DNA of 39,918 bases, from the IMG/VR virus record IMGVR_UViG_3300031669_000089, positions 1 through 39,918 of that record; one strand, given 5' to 3'. The position numbers and the translations under genes were made by a program. How positions within the stretch are numbered: the stretch's first letter is position 1; each line of letters opens with the position of its first letter. Of the stretch, positions 1 to 6,207 are shown piece after piece. The notes below the pieces were generated by a model. The model saw nothing but the letters and a program-made list of their open reading frames with translations. It had not been told where the DNA came from and searched no databases. The DNA is from a virus.

Positions 1-44
1 CGAACTCTTCGCCCTCCCGCTCCTCTCCCTCGCCGTACTTGGGA
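1..44. repeat. terminal direct repeat, copy 1 (identical to 39875-39918)
   Basis: The first 44 bases are identical to the last 44 bases of the window. Removing one copy gives a circle of 39,874 bp in which a gene on the minus strand reads through the joint. The short length fits an assembly overlap of a circular or circularly permuted genome better than a true packaged terminal repeat, but the sequence alone cannot exclude the latter. Confidence 0.97.
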
Positions 45-460
45 CCGCGCGTACCGTCGGAGTATTCGAGGGCTACGTCAACGGCAGTAGAATTTTCGAG
101 GTGCAAGGTCTGGCGCGGCTCGGGGCGGCGGGCGCGGTCTGGTAGAAACTCTCGAACAATTGCGTCGGTCTCTGCGACGCTAAGCCACATCGGCCCGTAA
201 GCCAATTGTCCCTTATCGTCATAGCCGACTTCCATCATGCCGATCTCGTGTTGCGCGGCATTCCGGGGGAGGATGTGCAGGTGGTGTGAAAACTCGAGAA
301 GCGCCCGCTCTGCCGCCTCGGCGAGACGGGCGGTGACGTAGGCGTCGATGGAGGCGATGGCTTTATCAGCAGCCTCACCATATTCATCCGGCTCCTCGGC
401 GGCGTCCCATAGCTGGATGATGATGCCTGCGAGTTCTTTCGCGGTCTTCGGTTCACTCAT
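1..460 (-). CDS. N-terminal part of a junction-spanning hypothetical protein (242 aa in total)
   Basis: An open frame starts at the ATG at 460 (MSEPKTAKELAG...), eight bases after an AAGGAG ribosome site, and stays open to base 1. Continued on the circle at 39874 it goes on in frame to a stop at 39606, so the whole gene is 729 nt, 242 codons plus stop. The N-terminal half is acidic and helical-looking, with an Ala/Glu-rich stretch around residues 30-60. The C-terminal part lies at 39606-39918. I do not recognise a family. It follows the 478-885 gene by 17 bases and precedes the 39309-39566 gene in the same transcription direction. Confidence 0.85.
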   Translation of the reverse strand, partial: MSEPKTAKELAGIIIQLWDAAEEPDEYGEAADKAIASIDAYVTARLAEAAERALLEFSHHLHILPRNAAQHEIGMMEVGYDDKGQLAYGPMWLSVAETDAIVREFLPDRARRPEPRQTLHLENSTAVDVALEYSDGTRGPKYGEGEEREGEEF

Positions 461-477
461 GCTACTTGCTCCTTTGC

Positions 478-885
478 TCATTTGATCTTTCCTTCGGCTA
501 CTGCTTGCTTGCGGGCCGCTATCCCTCGCGCAAAAATCTGGCTCCAATCGAGGCGCATAAGATCGCCTGATCCTAATTGCGGCTCAGGGGCGGGCAATGC
601 CTTCGCGGCATATTCGAGTTCGCGGCCATGGCGGGCTTCGGCTTCCAGCCTCGTGCTTGTCTCCTCAGCCAGCTCTTGCATCTTTGCAACGTCTGGCGGG
701 TAGCCGTTGACCTGTCCCATGCGCGAAGGAACCTTGTCGAGACACACACGCTTGAGCATGGCGAGGTATTCGGGGGTGCGTTCAGTGAGGTAGTCGCGGA
801 TGTCGGACTTCATGCCCTCGGGCCAAGGGCCATAATAACCAATTGCCCATTTCCCGAAGTCACTCGCGCTCATGCCGTCAGCCAC
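478..885 (-). CDS. hypothetical protein, 135 aa
   Basis: A GTG at 885 lies six bases after a strong GAGGAGGA ribosome site and is the preferred start. An in-frame ATG at 873 would instead give an exact ATGA overlap with the stop of the replication gene and is a fair alternative. The protein contains an aromatic stretch near the N-terminus (KWAIGYYGPWPEGM) followed by a helical, charged C-terminal half ending in KQAVAEGKIK. It lies immediately downstream of the replication initiator, where a helicase loader or partner would be placed in other phages, but no motif supports that role. Function unknown. Confidence 0.75.
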   Translation of the reverse strand: MADGMSASDFGKWAIGYYGPWPEGMKSDIRDYLTERTPEYLAMLKRVCLDKVPSRMGQVNGYPPDVAKMQELAEETSTRLEAEARHGRELEYAAKALPAPEPQLGSGDLMRLDWSQIFARGIAARKQAVAEGKIK

Positions 886-1838
886 GATACGTCCTCCTCG
901 GCGGCGCGCTTCATGGCCTTCGCCCAAAGGTCTTCAAAAATGGCGAGCATCTTCGACGGGGTGAAGCCAGCGTAGAAATCTTTCCCGGTCTCGTGCAGCG
1001 TCCAGAATGTCTCGACACAGAATCGGGCAGCCTCAGCTGGTTCGAGGTTGGCAGCGGCAGCCTTGCGCCGAATCGCGGAGGCCAACTTTACCAGGTTCGC
1101 GTTTTCTTTCGCCGGGCTGGCATACTCGGGCACCTTTGTTCGGAAGGATTCAGCGAGGGCATCGCGGAGGGGATCGCGTTCCTTCGGGGGCTTGGCCTGG
1201 CGGGAAGAGGGGTTCGAGGAAGAGTCTCCCGGCTCAAAGACCTGCACCACTTCGAAGTGGGGGGCGGCGGAAGCCGCATTCTTAATATTCTTTTCTCTTA
1301 TGTTTCCGTTTCCGTTTCCGTTTCCGTTTCCGTTTCCGTTTGTGGGTATGTCACGCGTGACAATAGGCTCTTTTGGTAATTGTCCCGCGTTCGGAACGCG
1401 TGACAATGCCAGTTTATTGGCATTGTCACGCGTTACTTCTCCGTTTGTCCCGTGTTCCTTTCTCCATTTTTCCTTTCTCGCCTTAGCCTCTTCTCGACGC
1501 TCTTCGACATATCCAGAGCGCTGGCGAATGCCGTTTGATTCCAATTTCCCCGAACCGAAAGCCACTTTTTCAAACAGCCCAACCTCAACGCAGGTCATGA
1601 TAATCGCTCGAAATTGGTCAAGGGGAAGGTGGCATCGGCCAGCGAGAGCGAGAAGGGTGGCCTGTGAATTCATGTCGGGCGACGTACCGGAATGGTAAAT
1701 TATTTCAAGTAGTTTAAGGTATGCGCCATACCCGGCAATTCCGTGAACCGCTTCAATTGCTTCGATTTTTAGGTCAGACGACAGGGCGGTATCGTGGGGA
1801 AAAAACGCAAGCCCCACCTTTCTTGGTCGCCCGCTCAT
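870..1838 (-). CDS. replication initiator-like protein (DUF4373/Lin1244-like N-terminal domain), 322 aa
   Basis: Residues about 8-95 match the pattern of the DUF4373 (Lin1244/Lin1753) domain: a PHDTALSSDLKIE start, then IEAVHGIAGYGAYLKLLE. This winged-helix-like domain is found in phage replication proteins of the DnaD type. A basic region (residues 110-130) follows, then a low-complexity Asn-Gly linker (about 166-179), and a helical C-terminal domain (about 225-322) that may contact the host helicase or its loader. The DNA for the linker carries five iteron-like sites, as the lambda O gene carries its origin. The start overlaps the previous gene by ATGA. The role as initiator is inferred from domain and context. 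Confidence 0.8.
   Translation of the reverse strand: MSGRPRKVGLAFFPHDTALSSDLKIEAIEAVHGIAGYGAYLKLLEIIYHSGTSPDMNSQATLLALAGRCHLPLDQFRAIIMTCVEVGLFEKVAFGSGKLESNGIRQRSGYVEERREEAKARKEKWRKEHGTNGEVTRDNANKLALSRVPNAGQLPKEPIVTRDIPTNGNGNGNGNGNGNIREKNIKNAASAAPHFEVVQVFEPGDSSSNPSSRQAKPPKERDPLRDALAESFRTKVPEYASPAKENANLVKLASAIRRKAAAANLEPAEAARFCVETFWTLHETGKDFYAGFTPSKMLAIFEDLWAKAMKRAAEEDVSWLTA
1302..1341. repeat. hexanucleotide repeat (GTTTCC)n coding for Asn-Gly
   Basis: About six and a half copies of GTTTCC on the plus strand encode alternating Gly and Asn in the linker of the replication protein. Copy number can change by slippage in steps of two residues without a frameshift, giving a linker of variable length. 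It lies right beside the iteron cluster at 1349-1434. Confidence 0.9.
1349..1434. other. candidate replication origin: five iteron-like sites (TTGTCACGCGTT)
   Basis: Five copies of a core close to TTGTCACGCGTT lie within 86 bases inside the replication gene. The 14-bp sequence at 1349-1362 is a perfect palindrome and so holds two opposed copies. A third copy with one mismatch is at 1380-1391, an inverted copy at 1395-1406, and a fifth at 1423-1434. The fourth and fifth form 17-bp perfect inverted arms (1395-1411 and 1418-1434) around a 6-nt loop. The arrangement and place, between the two domains of the initiator, mirror lambdoid origins. Origin function is inference. Confidence 0.65.
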
Positions 1839-2017
1839 GGAATGATCTCTCGCGAAAGGACCATCATTTCCCGTGCTACGAGTTCAACCTGTTCGGGCGT
1901 CAGTTTAATAATGGGGTCGGGGTTCCATTCATCATTTTTGAAATCGTATCCACCATCCTGTTTGAGAACTATCTCACCAGACTCGGATACATAGACTTCG
2001 ATTTGATTCATCTTCAT
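1835..2017 (-). CDS. small hypothetical protein, 60 aa
   Basis: An acidic 60-residue protein (MKMNQIEVYVSESGE...) ending in a helical segment with EQVELVAREMMVLSREI. The ATG at 2017 lies six bases after GGGAG, and the stop overlaps the ATG of the replication gene by ATGA, so translation is probably coupled. It is the first gene after the promoter-leader cassette at 2045-2209. I do not recognise the family; small proteins in this place can be cofactors of the replication gene, which is only a positional guess. Confidence 0.75.
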   Translation of the reverse strand: MKMNQIEVYVSESGEIVLKQDGGYDFKNDEWNPDPIIKLTPEQVELVAREMMVLSREIIP

Positions 2018-2331
2018 TTCACGCTCCCACGCTTCACGGCGTTGGAAAGGAAAAGGCGTTTACGAGACCCCCGGCATGGGTTCGGCAGGGTGGAAGCCCC
2101 GCCTGGTCTCGTAAACGCCTCTTCGATTATGCCTCTTCCAAGGCCCGATGTCAAAGGGATGCCGCCCCTCGACATTCGGGAGTGTATCACATTATCGCAG
2201 TTAGTACAACCCCTTCGCACAATTCTCCCTCGTTTTCTTCGAGCACAGCGCATAGCCTCAATCCTTGCGGCCACCGCGTCGAGAGTCGCGGAGACTTCCT
2301 CGGCGGTGGCGTCGTTAATCGTCAAGCTCAC
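2014..2331 (-). CDS. doubtful ORF over the leader region, up to 105 aa
   Basis: A GTG at 2331 opens a frame whose first 27 residues look protein-like (SLTINDATAEEVSATLD) and which ends with an ATGA overlap with the 2017 start. Against it: no good ribosome site, poor GC at third positions after residue 27, and the frame runs through two promoters and a 16-bp inverted repeat. It may be a chance frame, or a real N-terminal part with a degraded end. A Cys-x2-Cys pair lies near residue 45. Confidence 0.25.
   Translation of the reverse strand: MSLTINDATAEEVSATLDAVAARIEAMRCARRKRGRIVRRGCTNCDNVIHSRMSRGGIPLTSGLGRGIIEEAFTRPGGASTLPNPCRGSRKRLFLSNAVKRGSVK
2045..2120 (-). terminator. leader hairpin with U-rich tail (terminator or attenuator)
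   Basis: Perfect 16-bp inverted arms, AGGCGTTTACGAGACC at 2054-2069 and its complement at 2105-2120, enclose a 35-nt loop. On the minus-strand RNA the stem is followed by UUUUCCUUUCC. The arm at 2120 is about where RNA from the promoter at 2126-2154 would start, so the whole transcript could be one 75-nt hairpin. Same plan as the element at 32133-32183. Confidence 0.6.
2126..2154 (-). promoter_or_regulatory. sigma70-type promoter (TTGACA-17-CATAAT)
   Basis: On the minus strand TTGACA (2149-2154) and CATAAT (2126-2131) are separated by exactly 17 bases. The predicted start near 2119-2120 coincides with the first base of the 16-bp inverted repeat, so the RNA would begin directly with a stem. 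Confidence 0.7.
2148..2175 (-). other. first hairpin of the upstream leader
   Basis: ATGTC (2148-2152) pairs with GACAT (2171-2175), with inner AGGG/CCCT pairing. RNA from the promoter at 2181-2209 would start about at this stem. It resembles in position and inner G/C run the hairpin 32194-32220. Confidence 0.45.
2181..2209 (-). promoter_or_regulatory. promoter (TTGTAC-17-TACACT) shared in sequence with 32236-32264
   Basis: TTGTAC (2204-2209) and TACACT (2181-2186) on the minus strand are 17 bases apart, with TGA before the -10. The -10 region read on the plus strand, GGGAGTGTATCACAT, matches GGAAGTGTATCATAT of the promoter at 32.2 kb in 13 of 15 bases. The two promoters are therefore probably read by the same regulator or polymerase form. 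Confidence 0.65.
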
Positions 2332-2506
2332 CGTCCCAGCCGGGATCGTTTCTGTCAAACTCGTCTTCGTCCACCTGGGCAGGACTAAAAATCGCCTGAC
2401 CCTTTTCGTTCCGGCCTGTCGATTTTTCTCCCTTGATGACATGGAATCCCAACTCTTTCCATTCGTCATAAGTCATCGAATCCCCAGGAGCGCGATTGGT
2501 CTTCAT
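2315..2506 (-). CDS. small protein with HVIKGEKS motif, 63 aa
   Basis: The segment WKELGFHVIKGEKSTG, then QAIFSPAQV, resembles a motif found in ArdC-like antirestriction N-domains and in small phage proteins (W..G..V.KGEKS..G.AVF). The length is far below that of ArdC, so only the motif is shared. The C-terminus is very acidic (DEDEFDRNDPGWDGELDD). The start overlaps the HNH-like gene by ATGA. Possibly a DNA-mimic or ssDNA-binding accessory protein; this is a guess. Confidence 0.7.
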   Translation of the reverse strand: MKTNRAPGDSMTYDEWKELGFHVIKGEKSTGRNEKGQAIFSPAQVDEDEFDRNDPGWDGELDD

Positions 2507-2838
2507 GCTTCTTTCTCCTTGACCGCCAGGATGCGGTCTACCAGCTCTTCCCGAGCCTGCGGGTCACCTCCGATGAGGACCGCGTCATTGCAGCGCAGCC
2601 CGCACACGGGGGCGAGATTGAGGCGATGGTGGATAATCTCAGCGCCGTACTTTTTGAGATTTGCCACCGTTGCGGGTATCCTGTGTGCGAGTTGCGCAGT
2701 TCCATACCGATTCACGGGCATGCGGCAGACTTCGCAGCGGTAGAGTGCGGCAGCGAAAATAGCTTCGCGCTCGGCTTCGCGGTCCAGGGCGGCGCGGCAG
2801 ATGCCGTCATGCTTGATGCGCGGGGCGGGGTGAATCAT
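2503..2838 (-). CDS. HNH-like zinc-binding protein (possible endonuclease or Ref-like), 111 aa
   Basis: Residues about 35-95 carry CEVCRMPV, AHRIPA, IIHHRLNLAPVCGLRCND: two Cys pairs around a His-His...Asn core, the layout of an HNH beta-beta-alpha metal fold with structural zinc. The central His-His replaces the usual D-H pair, so nuclease activity is likely but not certain. Start and stop overlap neighbours by ATGA. It sits at the end of the recombination block, far from the terminase. Confidence 0.75.
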   Translation of the reverse strand: MIHPAPRIKHDGICRAALDREAEREAIFAAALYRCEVCRMPVNRYGTAQLAHRIPATVANLKKYGAEIIHHRLNLAPVCGLRCNDAVLIGGDPQAREELVDRILAVKEKEA

Positions 2839-3296
2839 GCGAGGAGGTCCTCTAGTGCATATTCAATCTCGATGGGGCGTACCCCTCCCTTAATGATCCA
2901 TTCTTTCAGTTTGTCATAATGCTGAATGCTTCCGAGTTCCGCGATCGTTCCCCTGAAAAGACAGACGATGCCCTGAAACACGGCATATTTTTTGATTGGA
3001 TCGACGATTCCGCTATCTTTCAGGGTGGCGCTTATCGCTTTCGTGGCGAGATACCACGGCAGAAAATCATGTGGATGAACCGGAATCAGGTTGATCGGCT
3101 TTCCGTTGTCGATCACCCAGTAACCCGCGAAATAGTTCGACGGGTTGCGCTCTATTGATCCAAGTATTTCGTTGATGTGGTGCGCGTCTTGGATGGAATA
3201 AACCACGTCTATATCGCTGTTTTCTCGTGCCGTCCCGAATGCCTGCGAGCCCGTGATGAATCCATACTCTAGCAATCTGTCAACCAATTCGCTCAT
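2835..3296 (-). CDS. nucleotidyltransferase-fold protein, 153 aa
   Basis: The N-terminal GSQAFGTARENSDIDV (about residues 16-31) is the G-S...D-x-D signature of the Pol-beta/MNT superfamily, which binds Mg-NTP through the two aspartates. A later strand reads GKPINLIPV, where a third carboxylate is usual in active enzymes, and FLPWYLATKAI resembles the tail motif of phage members. The missing third Asp leaves activity open. The ATG at 3296 follows GGGAGGGAGG and is better than the upstream ATG at 3326. Substrate unknown; phage relatives are uncharacterised. Confidence 0.8.
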   Translation of the reverse strand: MSELVDRLLEYGFITGSQAFGTARENSDIDVVYSIQDAHHINEILGSIERNPSNYFAGYWVIDNGKPINLIPVHPHDFLPWYLATKAISATLKDSGIVDPIKKYAVFQGIVCLFRGTIAELGSIQHYDKLKEWIIKGGVRPIEIEYALEDLLA

Positions 3297-3306
3297 CCTC
3301 CCTCCC

Positions 3307-3537
3307 TCACTTCTTGTCCGGGGCAAGCATCGTCAAGAACTCGTCAAGGATGAGCTTGTCCACCTGCGTCAACTCGCTCGCGATCTGCGCGAATTGTAGT
3401 TGCCCCTGGTAAACGCTCGGGTAGTGCTCCATTTCCGAGGCGAGGCCGTGGAAAAATGCGACTTGCTCGGTGCTGTCCATGTTGGCGAACTGCGCTCCGA
3501 GAAGTGCCATGTCGATGGTAACGGTTTGTATTTTCAT
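3307..3537 (-). CDS. small phage protein, 76 aa
   Basis: A conserved-looking helical protein (NMDSTEQVAFFHGLASEMEHY) between the nucleotidyltransferase and the recombination-associated gene. ATG at 3537 overlaps the previous stop by ATGA. The pattern of acidic residue plus QVAFFxGLA recurs in small phage proteins of recombination regions, by memory; no function is known. Confidence 0.75.
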   Translation of the reverse strand: MKIQTVTIDMALLGAQFANMDSTEQVAFFHGLASEMEHYPSVYQGQLQFAQIASELTQVDKLILDEFLTMLAPDKK

Positions 3538-4016
3538 TTTCCCTCCATACCTTCAAGGATTGCCATAAACTTCTTCGTATTGACCCCGACCTGTTGCATC
3601 TCCGCAATCAGCCGGTCGAGCGTGTCGCACCGCTCGCGCTTCGTGTAGTCACTCCACGATTTCAGCCGCCCCCGGACGAGGTGCTTCAAGTCGGGATCGG
3701 CGCGGACGGCGGTGGGGATGTCCTCGTAGGTGGGGGCGTCCTTGATGACGGGCTTCCCGCCATCGATCTCCGCGTAGACGAACGCCTCGAAGCCTGCTCC
3801 GAGATGGCGCTTGATCTGATTGCGAAAATCCTCGAAGTTGGCCGCATGGTAGCTATGCGCCCCCGATCTCCAATATTCGGAGACGAGGGCATGAAAGGCT
3901 TTGTTCTGCGCCGTGGTGCCCGAGGCCGCATCCTCAAGAGCATAGCGGCGCCCGACGATAGGCTCGTCCTTGGAGTCGGTGAGATATTCGCCGGGCGCTA
4001 CTATGGTGACGATCAT
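3534..4016 (-). CDS. recombination-associated phage protein (NinB-like position), 160 aa
   Basis: Starts at ATG 4016 (MIVTIVAPGEYLTD), just after the SSB gene; a longer frame upstream is only a shadow of SSB. Features are NKAFHALVSEYWRSGAHSY and a C-terminal SWSDYTKRERCDTLDRLI, a helical Lys/Arg-rich block. In many phages a gene of this size next to Erf and SSB encodes a NinB-type or similar recombination helper that binds ssDNA. I infer this role from place and general composition, not from a secure motif. Confidence 0.7.
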   Translation of the reverse strand: MIVTIVAPGEYLTDSKDEPIVGRRYALEDAASGTTAQNKAFHALVSEYWRSGAHSYHAANFEDFRNQIKRHLGAGFEAFVYAEIDGGKPVIKDAPTYEDIPTAVRADPDLKHLVRGRLKSWSDYTKRERCDTLDRLIAEMQQVGVNTKKFMAILEGMEGK

Positions 4017-4023
4017 GCTGGTC

Positions 4024-4485
4024 TCAGAACGAAATGTCGTCGGTGAAGTCGTCGCCCGGGACGGTCTGGGGCGCAGGCTGGCGGGCCGCCGGTGCGTTCG
4101 CGGGGGCTCGGGCGGGTCGGTTGTCGCCGGAGCCTTGCCTCGCCTCGCCTTGGCTGTCCTTGGAGCCCAGGAGCTGCACATCGTTGGCGTTGATGCGCAC
4201 CTTCGAATGCTTCATCCCGTCCTTCTCCCAGGTGTCAATTCGAGCGGAGCCGGAGACGGCGACCTGCTTCCCCTTGGTGAGGAACTGGCTCACGGATTCC
4301 CCCCGCTTGCCCCAGAGGTCCACGTCCCAAAACGACGGCTCCTCGATCCATTCGCCGCCTTTCTTGACGCGGGAGTCGGTCGCCACGGCGAAGGAGCAAA
4401 TAGGATCGCCCCCGGCCGTGTATTTGACTTCGGCGTCGCGGGTGAGGCGGCCGACAAGGGTGATGACTGCGAGGCTCTGGCTCAT
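4024..4485 (-). CDS. ssb: single-stranded DNA-binding protein, 153 aa
   Basis: An OB-fold SSB: VITLVGRLTRDAEVKYT at the N-terminus, FWDVDLWGKRGE in the middle and KQVAVSGSARIDTWEKDG. The length (153 aa) and the Pro/Ala/Gln-rich linker are typical of bacterial SSB, and the C-terminal DDFTDDISF is the acidic tip that recruits partner proteins. The stop is eight bases before the next gene; the start overlaps erf by ATGA. It coats ssDNA during phage replication and annealing. Confidence 0.96.
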   Translation of the reverse strand: MSQSLAVITLVGRLTRDAEVKYTAGGDPICSFAVATDSRVKKGGEWIEEPSFWDVDLWGKRGESVSQFLTKGKQVAVSGSARIDTWEKDGMKHSKVRINANDVQLLGSKDSQGEARQGSGDNRPARAPANAPAARQPAPQTVPGDDFTDDISF

Positions 4486-5231
4486 GCTTCCATCCTTTCA
4501 TTTTGCGGCGCGAGGGTGGCGGGGCGGGGCGTTGGCTTCCCGGCCAGCTCCCAGGCGGCTCGAAGTGCTTCGAGCTTGCCGCGATATTCTCGGACAAGGC
4601 TTGCGAGGAACTCGGCGTCCTCTTCGCTTATCTTGGTGATCGTCGCCCGAGCGTTGCGGGCGGCGGTCTTCTCCACGTCGGAGAACGCGGCGACAGCCCC
4701 GATCGAGGCGGTCATGATCTGGCCCAGCACGGTGTCCATGCCGTGCATCTCGTCGGCGAGGGCGGGCACGGGAGGCGGGGCGGAAGGGCGCTGAGGTTCT
4801 CCGCGCGGTGCGACCTCATGCTTGTCGGCGTCGGGGTCGAAACTCTCTTCCACGGGTATGGATAGGATTTGCAGAATGGCGTATTTGTGTGCAACGGCCA
4901 TCGCTTTATTACTCGCCTTATCGCCGGCGTCCATTCCTTCGCCCACTACCACGGCGGAGACAAAGGAGCCATCCTCGGCGAAAAAGTCGTACTTGATGCG
5001 CAGGATGCGGTATATGAGCGCTCCGCCGCTCTTCGTCGTTCGCTCCTCGCTTCGCTCCTCGACCACCGTGGGCACCGAAAAAACCTTGTGCTTGACGAAC
5101 AGCGGGTGGACCGCGAGGTACACGTCATCGATCCCCCGGTATTGGAACCCCTGTTGCTGATTGCGCTTGTCCTTTGTGATCGCGGGCACTTCCCCCATGA
5201 TCGCGGAAAGCGCTTCGTGGATCATCGCCAT
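4482..5231 (-). CDS. erf: Erf-family single-strand annealing protein, 249 aa
   Basis: The core QYRGIDDVYLAVHPLF, followed about 65 residues later by VGEGMDAGDKASNKAMAVA and HKYAILQILSIP, is diagnostic of the ERF (essential recombination function) family of phage P22, which anneals complementary strands for genome circularisation and repair. A Pro-rich linker (about residues 145-165) leads to a helical C-terminal region. ATG 5231 lies five bases after GGAGG. The pairing with SSB makes a complete annealing module, although no exonuclease gene is evident next to it. Confidence 0.92.
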   Translation of the reverse strand: MAMIHEALSAIMGEVPAITKDKRNQQQGFQYRGIDDVYLAVHPLFVKHKVFSVPTVVEERSEERTTKSGGALIYRILRIKYDFFAEDGSFVSAVVVGEGMDAGDKASNKAMAVAHKYAILQILSIPVEESFDPDADKHEVAPRGEPQRPSAPPPVPALADEMHGMDTVLGQIMTASIGAVAAFSDVEKTAARNARATITKISEEDAEFLASLVREYRGKLEALRAAWELAGKPTPRPATLAPQNERMEA

Positions 5232-5241
5232 TGCTTCCTCC

Positions 5242-5601
5242 TTATCTCTCGACGTAGTTTCCGGACTCATCCAATACCGGCCCGCGCAAGTCCTTGCCCG
5301 CGTGTACCGCATTGATTCGATCCAGCCTTGCGCGCTCCGTGGCGTTTTCGTACTCGCAAATCGATCCGTCGCTCATTACCATTGTCCCGACCGCAAATCG
5401 CATGTGGCGGCGCTCATCGTCGAGGCGCACTTGCTCGGCCCAGTAGGGTTGATTCATGGCCATGGCCCGCGCAAGGATTAGCTCAGTTGCTTCCTTTTGC
5501 CCCGCAATGCACGAGGGGCAGCCATGGTACTGGCCATGCGGCTCGTAGGGCGCGAGGCATACCGGGCAGTAGTAGCGGAGCTCGGGGCCGGGGGCTTTCA
5601 T
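5242..5601 (-). CDS. zinc-ribbon protein, 119 aa
   Basis: An N-terminal CPVC...CPSC pair (residues about 12-31) forms a zinc ribbon, followed by an acidic helical region. The ATG at 5601 overlaps the stop of the preceding small gene by ATGA. It lies directly upstream of erf. Function unknown; a nucleic-acid-binding or adaptor role is possible. Confidence 0.8.
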   Translation of the reverse strand: MKAPGPELRYYCPVCLAPYEPHGQYHGCPSCIAGQKEATELILARAMAMNQPYWAEQVRLDDERRHMRFAVGTMVMSDGSICEYENATERARLDRINAVHAGKDLRGPVLDESGNYVER

Positions 5602-5759
5602 GGCTCATCCTTTGCGCGATCGCATTTCAGGCAAGGGTGTTTTTCCATGTATGCGATAGTCTCGCGGTTCGCAGCACGGCCAAACGTTGTGAAAATCTCG
5701 ACATGGCCACAACTACAGGTAATTGTGACGTGATAGGGACGATCAGTTTTTAGTTTCAT
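5598..5759 (-). CDS. small zinc-finger protein, 53 aa
   Basis: A 53-codon gene with CSCGHVEIFTTFG and HPCLKCDRAK: two Cys pairs at residues about 15-17 and 43-46 that would bind one zinc. ATG 5759 and the stop at 5598 both overlap neighbours by ATGA, which together with the cysteine spacing supports a real gene although it is short. It resembles the neighbouring zinc-ribbon protein only in metal site. Confidence 0.75.
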   Translation of the reverse strand: MKLKTDRPYHVTITCSCGHVEIFTTFGRAANRETIAYMEKHPCLKCDRAKDEP

Positions 5760-5932
5760 GGCTCCGGCCCCCACATTCGGTAGTCGTCCTCGAAATCACC
5801 GAAACCAGGGTCTGGGTCTTGCTCCGGGAAGCCAAGACCTAGTTCGCATACCGACACCTGGCAGCGATAGCACGGATCGCGGGCGATGAGTGCGCCCTGG
5901 TCTCGCGAGAGCATGGCGATGGGGACGCTCAT
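5756..5932 (-). CDS. small acidic hypothetical protein, 58 aa
   Basis: A 58-codon ORF (MSVPIAMLSRDQ...) with CYRCQVSVC (three cysteines) near residue 22-29 and an acidic tail rich in Asp, Pro and Phe. Both ends overlap neighbours by ATGA. The cysteines may form half of a metal site. No family recognised. Confidence 0.65.
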   Translation of the reverse strand: MSVPIAMLSRDQGALIARDPCYRCQVSVCELGLGFPEQDPDPGFGDFEDDYRMWGPEP

Positions 5933-6207
5933 GCGTGGGGGCCGGCTTTGGCGATTGCGGCATCTATTTTGTCTAGGGTTGGCCCACTTACCCTACCCCC
6001 CGTCTTATTCCAGTCGTTCAAAAAGTCCTTCAGCGCCTCGTACATATCGGGAGCGGCACGGATGAGATAAGCATTCCCTGTCAGGAAACTGTTGTTTAGT
6101 ATGCCTTCATCTCCAATAACCTTCCCATCATCGGCGCTTACAATATCAAGCCATCCCTCGGGGTTTGAATCATCTATCTCCCACGGCCCCGGCGTATGCT
6201 CGCTCAT
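5929..6207 (-). CDS. conserved phage protein of the HTPGPW type, 92 aa
   Basis: Starts MSEHTPGPWEIDD and contains NAYLIRAAPDMYEALKD. This is a very common phage protein pattern (HTPGPW ... NA.LI.AAPDLL.AL) found in early/accessory regions; no biochemical role is known to me. ATG 6207 overlaps the upstream stop by ATGA; the longer frame to 6234 lacks a ribosome site. Confidence 0.85.
   Translation of the reverse strand: MSEHTPGPWEIDDSNPEGWLDIVSADDGKVIGDEGILNNSFLTGNAYLIRAAPDMYEALKDFLNDWNKTGGRVSGPTLDKIDAAIAKAGPHA

Noticed and set aside
1-44. true packaged direct terminal repeat
   Set aside because: Too short for known DTR phages and compatible with assembly overlap; the large terminase looks like a headful type. 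Kept only as a repeat.
235-456. minus-strand ORF of 73 aa beginning MNRRPRKNS
   Set aside because: It lies out of frame within the real junction-spanning gene, has no ribosome site and a biased Ser/Pro/Arg composition typical of a shadow frame.
843-1379. plus-strand ORFs over the replication gene
   Set aside because: No ribosome sites; they are antisense shadows of a convincing domain-bearing gene, and one ends in a Val-Ser repeat made by the GTTTCC microsatellite.
4034-4794. plus-strand ORFs of 201 and 274 aa over ssb and erf
   Set aside because: Antisense to two clear families, no promoter or ribosome site.
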